From assembly GCA_964557575.1 (NCBI GenBank), contig CAZLBC010000053.1, positions 1 through 30,998 on the forward strand: DNA of 30,998 nucleotides. Direction: 5' to 3'. A program made the translations under genes and the position numbers. How positions within the stretch are numbered: position 1 is the first letter of the stretch; each line of letters starts with the position of its first letter. This DNA comes from CAZLBC01 sp964557575. GTDB lineage: Bacteria; Planctomycetota; Phycisphaerae; SM23-33. Below the pieces are notes generated by a model. The model was not told where the DNA came from, did no database searches, and saw only the letters and a list, made by a program, of their open reading frames with translations. Positions 1 to 6,943 of this stretch are shown here, in pieces.

Positions 1-2
1 CG

Positions 3-170
3 CCCGCGGAAACGGCCTATCCCGACGACTGTTTTTTCGATACCGGCTACCACCTCAACCGGCGAGGGCGCGACAGGCGAAACGACCTGCTTCTCGAGCG
101 GCTGCTGGCGCACCCGGGGGCGAAAGTGCGGGGCGCACCGGAACCCGCGTTACGACCGGCCGGGCCGTAA
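3..170 (+). CDS. C-terminal end of an SGNH/GDSL-type hydrolase-like protein (partial)
   Basis: An open frame enters from the left edge and ends at TAA 168-170, giving the last 55 residues of a protein. It contains the segment YPDDCFFDTGYHLNRRGR. The D-x-x-x-H-L-x-x-x-G-R arrangement is what is seen around the catalytic Asp/His pair at the C-terminus of SGNH-fold hydrolases (DltD/AlgX-like and related sugar O-acetyl-modifying proteins). The remainder, with the Ser block, lies outside the window, so substrate and localisation cannot be stated. Its last 21 bases overlap the 3' end of the convergent sulfatase gene. The alternative is a chance open frame in GC-rich DNA, but the motif argues against this. 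Confidence 0.5.
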   Translation, partial: PAETAYPDDCFFDTGYHLNRRGRDRRNDLLLERLLAHPGAKVRGAPEPALRPAGP

Positions 171-1682
171 CGCCTTCCATCCCCGTCCGCCGGCGAGCAT
201 GCGGCTCAATTCTTCCACGGTTTCCCCGTGTTCGGGATCGCCGGCGATATTGACGTTTTCGTCCGGGTCCTTCGCATGGTCGTAGAGTTCCCGGGCGTGT
301 ACCGTCCCGCTCTTCTTGTGTGTGTATTCGACGTAGCGATAGCGATCGGTCTTTATCGAGTAGGCCATGATCACCTTCGCCGGGTTCGTCCGGTGTTTCT
401 TGGGCCACTGGGTGAATGCCGCCTTCTTGACCACCTTCCCGGGATCGGCCAGTGCCCCGGCGAGGCTGTCGCCTTCCACGTGAGCCGGGATGCCCAGGCC
501 GCACAACGCGCAGAGCGTCGGGTAGATGTCGACGAATTCGGCGAACGATTTCGCCGCGATTCCCCGGTGTTTCATGCCGGGGTAACTGAAGATCAGCGGC
601 ACCCGCGCGTCGAGTTCGAAGGGGGTGTGCTTGCACCACATGCCGTGCTCGCCGAGCTTCCAGCCGTGGTCACCCCAGAGGACGATCACCGTGTCGTCGC
701 GGAGCCCGTAGTCATCGAGCGCCGCCAGGAGGCGCCCGACCTGGGCGTCGATGTACGTCACGCACGCGTAGTAGCCGTGTACCAGGCTGCGCGACAGGTC
801 GTCCGGCAGCAGCTTGTTTCCCTTCGGAATCCCGTAGTAATTGCGGAGTTCCCCGAAGTTGTAGGGGGTGAATTTCGTGGCGTTCTTCGGCAGGTGCGGG
901 TTGTCCGCCGGCGTGATATCCTCCTTGTTGTACATATCCCAGTATTTCTTCGGCGCGTTGAAGGGCAGGTGCGGCTTGACGTAGCCGACGGCCATGAAGA
1001 ACGGCTTCTTGCCGCCGGCGAATGTCTTGAGCTGCTCGACCGCCAGCTCCGTGCGTATGCCGTCGGCGTACGCGTTGTCCGGCACGTCCGGCGATTCGAA
1101 GGCGGGGCCGCGGCCCTTGCTCGGCCCGCGGCGGATCTTCGGATACTCTTTGGCGTATTTCTCCACCGCCGCGATGGATGCCTTCGCCAGGTAGCCGCGT
1201 CCTACCCAGTCCCCGGCAGCCTTGTGATACCGGTCGCCGAACTGGGCGTCGTAGTCTTCGCCGTGGTGGTAGATCTTCCCGGTCGACCAGATGGTGTAGC
1301 CGTTGCTTTCGAAGTGCTTGTTCAGCGTCCGGGCGTCGGGATCGAGGTCCGCGAGACTGCCGCAGTTGTACAGCCGGGCGTGATCGGGTCGGTAGCCGCT
1401 CATCAGGCTTGCCCGGGACGCCATGCAGATCGGTTCCTGGCAGTACGCCCGGTCGAAGCGAATGCCGCTTTTGGCCAGCGCGTCGATGTGCGGCGAAATG
1501 ATCCGCTCGTTGCCGTAGCACCCGAGCGCGGGCCGCAGGTCGTCTATGGCGATAAACAGGACGTTCGGCTTCCTGGCCGCGGCGATGGCCGGCGTCCGGC
1601 CGGCAGCCAGGGCGGCCGCGCCGGTACCCGCCGCCCTCAGGAACAACCGCCGGTCGGTTCGATGATTGCGCGTTGGTGCCAT
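150..1682 (-). CDS. Tat-exported sulfatase, iduronate-2-sulfatase-like
   Basis: Formylglycine-dependent sulfatase of 510 aa that should hydrolyse sulfate esters, probably on sulfated polysaccharide, outside the cytoplasm. The N-terminus TDRRLFLRAAGTGAAALAAG is a twin-arginine signal. VLFIAIDDLRPALGCYG (from about residue 41) supplies the metal-binding Asp pair D47/D48. The modification site is C86-M-A-S-R90, followed by ASLMSGYRPD. The sequence WGDHGWKLGEHGMW is the usual second metal and substrate block of the iduronate-2-sulfatase-like (S1_7-type) group, an assignment made from memory of the family. The site is CxASR instead of the commoner CxPSR, which maturation enzymes may still accept. 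The start at 1682 follows AAAGGA at a good distance. It is divergent from the propeller gene at 1861. No anaerobic maturase or FGE gene is in the window. Confidence 0.93.
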   Translation of the reverse strand: MAPTRNHRTDRRLFLRAAGTGAAALAAGRTPAIAAARKPNVLFIAIDDLRPALGCYGNERIISPHIDALAKSGIRFDRAYCQEPICMASRASLMSGYRPDHARLYNCGSLADLDPDARTLNKHFESNGYTIWSTGKIYHHGEDYDAQFGDRYHKAAGDWVGRGYLAKASIAAVEKYAKEYPKIRRGPSKGRGPAFESPDVPDNAYADGIRTELAVEQLKTFAGGKKPFFMAVGYVKPHLPFNAPKKYWDMYNKEDITPADNPHLPKNATKFTPYNFGELRNYYGIPKGNKLLPDDLSRSLVHGYYACVTYIDAQVGRLLAALDDYGLRDDTVIVLWGDHGWKLGEHGMWCKHTPFELDARVPLIFSYPGMKHRGIAAKSFAEFVDIYPTLCALCGLGIPAHVEGDSLAGALADPGKVVKKAAFTQWPKKHRTNPAKVIMAYSIKTDRYRYVEYTHKKSGTVHARELYDHAKDPDENVNIAGDPEHGETVEELSRMLAGGRGWKALRPGRS

Positions 1683-1734
1683 GAGTGTCCTTTCATCTGA
1701 ATGCCGGCCGTCGCGGACCCGTTATTTTCGGAAT

Positions 1735-1763
1735 TTATCAGGAAAGACATCCATTTTTATCAC
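1735..1763 (+). promoter_or_regulatory. Possible sigma70-like promoter for the propeller gene
   Basis: TTATCA at 1735-1740 and TATCAC at 1758-1763 are separated by 17 bases, in the only AT-rich part of the 178-bp divergent spacer between the sulfatase and the propeller gene. Each hexamer matches consensus at 4 of 6 positions, so this is a weak call. A clear promoter for the sulfatase on the opposite strand was not seen. Confidence 0.25.
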
Positions 1764-1860
1764 GTTCTGGCGTGCGGGTCAACGCGGGTGTATTCTGTGT
1801 GCGGACCGCAACGCCATCCGGTACAGGGCGCTGGTGCCCCATCAAACCGAAAGGAACAGT

Positions 1861-4800
1861 ATGCAACGTCTGATCGCAATCATTCTCGCCGGTTTTGTTT
1901 CCGTTGCCGCCGGGGCGGGGGGGGAGTCGGCGGCCGAGATAGTGAAACAGCATGCCGCGACAGGCGGTCTCGTCGTCTTCGCCGGGTTCGATGACGCCGC
2001 GTCGGTCGCCGCCCTGCAGGTGGGGGAGGGCACGATCGTCCAGGGACTGAGCACCGCCCGGGAAACCGTCGTCCAAGCCCGGGAACAGCTCCCGGCCGCG
2101 GGCGGCTGCGGCACGGTATCCGTCCGGCGGTACGACGGCGCGATCCTTCCCTACAACGACAACCTGGTCAATATGCTCTTCGTCGGCGGGGCCGAAACAA
2201 TTGCGCACGGGGAGATCATGCGGGTCCTGGTTCCCGGCGGGACGGCCTTCCTGCGGAAGGGAGGCGGGTGGACAAGGCGGGTGAAGAACATACCCGCCGC
2301 AATCGACGACTGGCCCTGCGCGCTGTACGGCGCCGACGGCAATGCCGTCTCGGGGGACACGGCGGTCGGCCCCCCGCGGCACCTCCAGTGGTTCGCCGAA
2401 CCCCGCTTCGGCCGCCAGCACGAGCACATGAGCAGCGTCAGCGCGGTCGTGTCCGCGCGGGGGCGCCTGTTTTCGATACTCGACGAGGGTTCGAATTACT
2501 CGATCATGCTCCCCGCCGACTGGAAGCTGGTCGCCCGGGACGCCTACAACGGTGCGATCCTGTGGAAGCGGCGGATACCGGAATGGTTCACCCGGTACTT
2601 CCCCATGAAAAACGGGCCGTCGGTGCTCGGCCACCGGCTGATCGCGACCGAGACGGCCGTCTTTGTCACGCTCGGCCTCAACGCCCCGGTATCGGTCCTG
2701 GACGCGGCCACGGGGACAACTGTCCGGGTCCTCGAGAAGACGGCCGACACCCACGAGTTCGTCCTCGACGACGGCGTGGTCTACGCGGTCTGCACCGTCG
2801 GCGGCGAGCCCGTACTCGCGTACGAGCGGAAAAGCGACCACCCCGTCGCCGTAAAAGAACGAAACCGGGTGTTCAAGACGCATTACCGGAAGGGGCCGCG
2901 CCTGATCAAGGCCGTGAAGGGCGATACCGGCGAGTTGTTGTGGCAGCGGCGATCGCCGGTACAGACACTCAGCCTGGTCGTCGGCGGCGGGCGGGCCGTC
3001 TACCATAACGACGAGCGGGTCGTCTGTCTCGACGCCGGCAGCGGCGAGGAGATATGGACAACGGAGAAGGTCGGCGCTGGGCACGGCTACATGTTCGGCC
3101 GCGGCGCGAACATGGTGATTCACGATGACGTCGTCCTCTATGCGACCACCGAAAACACGGTGCACGCGTTTTCCCTGAACGACGGGAAGAAGCTCTGGGA
3201 CGCCCCGCGCCCGAAGACCGGTCACCGGTCGACCCAGGACCTCTTCGTCATCGACGGCCGGGTCTGGTACGGCGAGACGGCGTCGGGCCGGCAGAAGGGT
3301 ATCTTCACCGGCCGGGACCTCCACAGCGGCAAAATCCTCGCGGCATTCAGGCCGGACGTGAATCCCTACTGGTTCCACCACCGCTGTCATCGCGCCCGGG
3401 CGACGAAGAACTACCTGATCGTCTCCCGGACGGGCATCGAACTGGTCGATTTCCGCAAGGAAAAGTGGTATCCCAACCACTGGGTCCGCGGCGCGTGCGC
3501 GTACGGCCTGATCCCGGCCAACGGGATGCTCTACGCGCCGACCCACCCGTGCGCGTGCTACCTGTCGACGAAGCTCCAGTACTTCAACGCCCTGGCCCCC
3601 GCGTCGCGGATGACGTACGAAGAACCCGCGGCCGACCCGGAACGCCGGCGGGAAAAGGGGCCGGCCTTCGACCGGGCGATCGCCGCGGCGTCCGCCGCCG
3701 GCGACTGGCCGCAGTACCGCCGCGATATCGCGCGGAGCGGCTGTACCCCCGCGGCGGTCGGGCCGACGGTCGAACAGCGGTGGACGGCTGCAATGAATGG
3801 AGAGCCCGGCCGCCTCGTGGTCGCCGAGGGAAAGGCGTTCGTTCCCGTGCCCGACCGGCACACGCTCTTCGCCCTGGATGCCGCCGCCGGGAATGCGTGC
3901 TGGCACTTCGCGGCCGGCGCGAGGATCGATTCGCCGCCGGCGGTCGTCGACGGGCGGGTGCTGTTCGGTTCGGCCGACGGGTGGGTCTACTGCCTGGCGG
4001 CCGCCGATGGAACGTTGCTATGGCGCTACCGCGCCGCCCGGCAGCGGCGGCAGATGGTGGCGCGCGGACAACTGGCATCGGTACACCCGGTACACGGCAG
4101 CGTCCTGGTAGACGGCGGCAGGGTCTACTGTACCGCCGGCCGGTCGCGGTTTCTCGACGGCGGCATCGGCCTCGTTGTCCTCGATGCGGCCACGGGGAAG
4201 CTGATCGTCGAGAACGTCCTGGACGAAACCGGTACCGACGGAAAGAACCTTCACGCGAAGGTCAGGGGTCTCTCGATGCCGGTCGGGCTCTCCGATATCC
4301 TCAGCGCGAAGGGCCCGTACCTCTTTATGCATTCTCAGCCGCTCGATAAACAGGGAACGCCCGTCACCGATGCGGCGAAAGAGGACCGGGACCATCTCTT
4401 CACGCCCACCGGCTTTCTCGACGATTCCTGGTTCCATCGTACCTACTGGGTGTACGGCAGCAGTTTCAAGTCCGGCTGGAACCACTGGTACGACGTGGGG
4501 CGGGTCCGCCCCGCCGGCCGGCTGCTGGTGTTCAACGACGAGACGGTATTCGGGTACGGCCGCAAGCAGACCTACTATCGCTGGTCGACGCCCCTCGCGT
4601 ACCACCTCTTTTCGATCGACAAGGATCCGGAGCTGAAGTCGCCGGAAAGGGGGAAGAAGGGAAAGCGGCGGCGCAGGAAGGCGGGGTACATGACGCAGGC
4701 GGACTGGAAGCGGTTTCACTGGTCCCGGGAGGTTCCCCTGGTGGTCAGGGCGATGGTCCTCGCGGGGGACACGCTCTTTATCGCCGGCCCGCCGGACCTG

Positions 4801-5040
4801 CTCGACGAGGAGAAGGCCTGGAAGAAAATCGACGACGAGAGCGGCGCGTCGGCGGTGGCGGCGCAATGGAACGCCCTGAACGGCGAACGGGGCAGCCGGT
4901 TGTGGGCGGTGTCGGCGAAGGACGGAACGACGCTCGCCGACGTCGCCGTCGAATCGGTGCCGGTCTACGACGGCATGGCCGCGGCGAACGGACGGCTCTA
5001 CCTGGCGCTGCGGGACGGCACGGTCATCTGCCTGGAATGA
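1861..5040 (+). CDS. Secreted protein with degenerate methyltransferase-like domain and PQQ/BamB-like beta-propeller
   Basis: A protein of 1059 aa. The start at 1861 is chosen because it follows AAAGGA and opens a Sec signal peptide (MQRLIAIILAGFVSVAAGAG); the frame is open further upstream but lacks a signal there. Residues about 25-135 resemble a class I methyltransferase fold: GGLVVFAGFDD sits where SAM-binding motif I should be but lacks the glycine-rich pattern, and RVLVPGGTAF resembles the late strand motif. From about residue 150 to the end there are repeated blade motifs such as DAATGTTVRVLE, DTGELLWQRR, DAGSGEEIWTTE, AAAGNACWHF and AADGTLLWRY, as in PQQ-binding-like propellers. The molecular role is unknown; it could be a structural/ligand-binding propeller or a quinoprotein-like enzyme. 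A paralogue with an intact motif I lies at 10270-13515. Confidence 0.88.
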   Translation: MQRLIAIILAGFVSVAAGAGGESAAEIVKQHAATGGLVVFAGFDDAASVAALQVGEGTIVQGLSTARETVVQAREQLPAAGGCGTVSVRRYDGAILPYNDNLVNMLFVGGAETIAHGEIMRVLVPGGTAFLRKGGGWTRRVKNIPAAIDDWPCALYGADGNAVSGDTAVGPPRHLQWFAEPRFGRQHEHMSSVSAVVSARGRLFSILDEGSNYSIMLPADWKLVARDAYNGAILWKRRIPEWFTRYFPMKNGPSVLGHRLIATETAVFVTLGLNAPVSVLDAATGTTVRVLEKTADTHEFVLDDGVVYAVCTVGGEPVLAYERKSDHPVAVKERNRVFKTHYRKGPRLIKAVKGDTGELLWQRRSPVQTLSLVVGGGRAVYHNDERVVCLDAGSGEEIWTTEKVGAGHGYMFGRGANMVIHDDVVLYATTENTVHAFSLNDGKKLWDAPRPKTGHRSTQDLFVIDGRVWYGETASGRQKGIFTGRDLHSGKILAAFRPDVNPYWFHHRCHRARATKNYLIVSRTGIELVDFRKEKWYPNHWVRGACAYGLIPANGMLYAPTHPCACYLSTKLQYFNALAPASRMTYEEPAADPERRREKGPAFDRAIAAASAAGDWPQYRRDIARSGCTPAAVGPTVEQRWTAAMNGEPGRLVVAEGKAFVPVPDRHTLFALDAAAGNACWHFAAGARIDSPPAVVDGRVLFGSADGWVYCLAAADGTLLWRYRAARQRRQMVARGQLASVHPVHGSVLVDGGRVYCTAGRSRFLDGGIGLVVLDAATGKLIVENVLDETGTDGKNLHAKVRGLSMPVGLSDILSAKGPYLFMHSQPLDKQGTPVTDAAKEDRDHLFTPTGFLDDSWFHRTYWVYGSSFKSGWNHWYDVGRVRPAGRLLVFNDETVFGYGRKQTYYRWSTPLAYHLFSIDKDPELKSPERGKKGKRRRRKAGYMTQADWKRFHWSREVPLVVRAMVLAGDTLFIAGPPDLLDEEKAWKKIDDESGASAVAAQWNALNGERGSRLWAVSAKDGTTLADVAVESVPVYDGMAAANGRLYLALRDGTVICLE

Positions 5041-5084
5041 GCAAAGGATAAGGCAATCAATATAGCTTCAATGTATAACGCAGC

Positions 5085-5236
5085 TTAGAGCCTATCCGCA
5101 TAACCCCTCGCCGGCCCGCGGCCGAGCGAGGCGGCCGCGGGCACGGAGGGCGAAGCAGGCAACCCGTCTCCCGGTTGGCGATGCAACCCGACGCCGCAGC
5201 CGGCCGAAGCCAGGGGCTTCTTCGGACAGGCTCTAA
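5085..5236. mobile_element. MITE-like element, 152 bp, with terminal inverted repeats
   Basis: The ends TTAGAGCCTATCCG (5085-5098) and CGGACAGGCTCTAA (5223-5236) are inverted repeats matching at 13 of 14 positions. If the outer TA on each side is taken as a duplicated target dinucleotide, the repeats proper are GAGCCTATCCG and its complement, as expected for TA-targeting (IS630/Tc1-like) transposition. Inside is a perfect 11-bp stem (5114-5124 with 5132-5142) with a 7-base loop. There is no transposase; the 73-codon open frame crossing it on the minus strand shows no recognisable protein features. The element sits between the propeller gene and the small gene of the ATPase pair, 14 bp from the latter's stop codon. 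Confidence 0.6.
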
Positions 5237-5250
5237 AAGTCGCTGTCAGC

Positions 5251-5721
5251 TCAGCAAGTATCAATAGTGAGATGTGTGCAGGGATAACGTACCCCTGAAC
5301 CGGCAAGCTGACGGTTTTGCGGGCTATGCCTCGGGATTCGTACTGCTCCGCTCGCTATCCAAACGAAAACGGGTTTGTGTTCCGTGAGATCGTTCAGATG
5401 CGGCGCTTCGTCTCGCAGCCATTGTCGAAGCCAGTTTGCTTTTGCAACTACGCCCTTTACATTGCCGGTGTTCGCCGGATGGACCTCGATCCAAATGACG
5501 CTATCCCGCTTTTGTGAAACCCGCCATCCGACGCCGTAGTCCCATCGCGGGGTATGTGGGTATGTCTTGCACAATGCTTTGTCAAGATTGATGCTGCCAC
5601 CAAGACTTGCAGTGTCATTGACCGACACTCTCCTTTTGTCCACTTTTGAGATCGCTTGCAGTCCTGCGCGGTATACATCAGCAATACACTTCGTTTGCTC
5701 AACGGCCGTCTTGAAGCGCAT
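5251..5721 (-). CDS. Small uncharacterised protein paired with AAA ATPase, possibly PD-(D/E)XK nuclease-like
   Basis: A 156-aa protein with no signal or membrane segment. The start at 5721 (MRFKTAVEQT) is chosen because an AGGGGG ribosome-binding sequence overlaps the stop of the upstream ATPase gene, leaving an 11-base gap and suggesting translational coupling. I do not recognise a named family with certainty. Visible features are GSINLDKAL at about 42-50, RWDYGVG with D61, WIEVHPA with E79 and H81, VVAKANWLRQWL with K94, and a strand-like PVFVWIASGAV. The order Asp, Glu-x-His, Lys over about 35 residues resembles a PD-(D/E)XK nuclease core with a displaced lysine, but this is inference. Base composition is visibly less GC-rich than in the flanking genes. 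Confidence 0.72.
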   Translation of the reverse strand: MRFKTAVEQTKCIADVYRAGLQAISKVDKRRVSVNDTASLGGSINLDKALCKTYPHTPRWDYGVGWRVSQKRDSVIWIEVHPANTGNVKGVVAKANWLRQWLRDEAPHLNDLTEHKPVFVWIASGAVRIPRHSPQNRQLAGSGVRYPCTHLTIDTC

Positions 5722-5732
5722 ATCCGTGCCCC

Positions 5733-6878
5733 CTATTTCGCTTCCGCGACGGTTGACGCCACAACATCGGCGACGTGACCGCTGAACTCGGTCAAGCCGC
5801 CCCAACCGGCCTCGATGTTATCGTCCGCCCCGGGATCAAGTCCGGATATGTCCCGCGCCTCCCCTCCGTCGAAGTAGTAAACACGCGCCTTCTTTTTCAG
5901 CACACTCTTTGCCATCTTCCTTGTCTGCTGTGTTTTCCTGCAATCAAACATTTCCAGCAAGCGGTCCTCGTCGGCATTATGCTTTTGGAGCACTCGGAGT
6001 CCCCACAGGACATCCAGAACATGCGGCGAATGCGTGGACAAACAGACTTTGTATCCTCGTAAAAGAAGCTCCAATACGATAAGTAGAATAGTTGATATCG
6101 CGGACGGATGCAGCCCCATCTCGACTTCTTCAATCACCGCCCACGAGAGCTTGTCGCGGCGCTCTATCCTTGCTGCCGGAAGCAGCCAGTACAGCCCCAT
6201 TAAAAGCGGGACAAACTCGCGCTGCCCGGCCGACCACGCCATGAAGGGGATGTTGTTCTCCTCGGATTTCTGACCGAGCACCAATCGCCGCTGGGCTCCA
6301 TGCGTATCGACGCGTAGCTCGAAATCGCCGAAAACGTGAGTTTTCAGCAGGCGACGATATTCATTATTCAGACGATTGGTCTGCGGAAAAAGCGCGCCCC
6401 CGCGACTGAACTCCTTGTTCATGAGGATGCGGAACTGCTCACTGAACTCACGGACCACGAACGGGTCCTGTGCCGCGAAGCCCTGAAACGCACGTGGCCA
6501 GCCGTTGGCAAGACTCAAGACACGCTGCGCGGGAATGTAGAACACAGTGCTGAACTTCGTCGGCCTTCGCTTTCGAACGAATTTCGACTTGTCGAACGGT
6601 TCACCGTCCACGGTTATCGTCGACTCGGATGACCAGATATTCTGCATGCCCTCGCCAAGGTAAAGGCTCAGAAACGTGTTGATGTCACCACTCCAGTCGT
6701 AACCATGCTTGATGAGTTCTGTGTGTATATGGCCCGTATCGGCCGCCAGCTTCATCAGTTCAAGAAACACCGTCTTGCCGGTGGCCTGCCGCCCTACCAG
6801 CACCGTCAGGTCGCCAAACGTGATGTCGGCTCTGCCGATTTGCCCCACATTCTCAACACACATCCGCTTGACACCCAT
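5733..6878 (-). CDS. ABC/OLD-like AAA family ATPase of an accessory two-gene cassette
   Basis: A 381-aa cytoplasmic ATPase of the SMC/ABC-like AAA_15/AAA_21 type. Walker A is G29RQATGKT36, FYIPAQR lies at 113-119, the signature-like WSAGQRE at 215-221, Walker B with catalytic glutamates is WAVIEEVEMGLHP at 246-258, and the switch histidine is in STHSPH at 281-286. There is no C-terminal TOPRIM domain as in OLD nucleases; the tail after residue 300 is short and charged. Start 6878 follows AGGAGA by 8 bases. The small partner follows 11 bases downstream. ATPases of this kind paired with a small effector are typical of phage-defence cassettes (PARIS, Septu, Gabija-like logic); assignment to any named system is not possible. 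Codon composition is less GC-rich than in the neighbours, which suggests horizontal transfer. A 10-bp palindrome AAAGCGCTTT lies 29 bp upstream of the start. Confidence 0.9.
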   Translation of the reverse strand: MGVKRMCVENVGQIGRADITFGDLTVLVGRQATGKTVFLELMKLAADTGHIHTELIKHGYDWSGDINTFLSLYLGEGMQNIWSSESTITVDGEPFDKSKFVRKRRPTKFSTVFYIPAQRVLSLANGWPRAFQGFAAQDPFVVREFSEQFRILMNKEFSRGGALFPQTNRLNNEYRRLLKTHVFGDFELRVDTHGAQRRLVLGQKSEENNIPFMAWSAGQREFVPLLMGLYWLLPAARIERRDKLSWAVIEEVEMGLHPSAISTILLIVLELLLRGYKVCLSTHSPHVLDVLWGLRVLQKHNADEDRLLEMFDCRKTQQTRKMAKSVLKKKARVYYFDGGEARDISGLDPGADDNIEAGWGGLTEFSGHVADVVASTVAEAK

Positions 6879-6943
6879 TGCTCAGTTCTCCTTCGCCTCA
6901 CTGTGATAAAGCGCTTTGTTATCTTGGTCCGGTGCCGCAGCCC

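Noticed and set aside
228..1700. Long open frame on the plus strand opposite the first sulfatase
   Set aside because: It has no recognisable motif, is rich in Arg/Val/Gly as expected for a GC-rich antisense shadow, and the minus strand encodes a clear sulfatase.
5085..5306. 73-codon minus-strand frame across the MITE-like element
   Set aside because: It runs through both inverted repeats and the hairpin, shows no protein-like pattern and has no convincing ribosome-binding site.
6908..6917. Palindrome AAAGCGCTTT upstream of the ATPase start as an operator
   Set aside because: Ten bases is short, the flanking arms match only partly, and no regulator gene is nearby; kept only as a remark.
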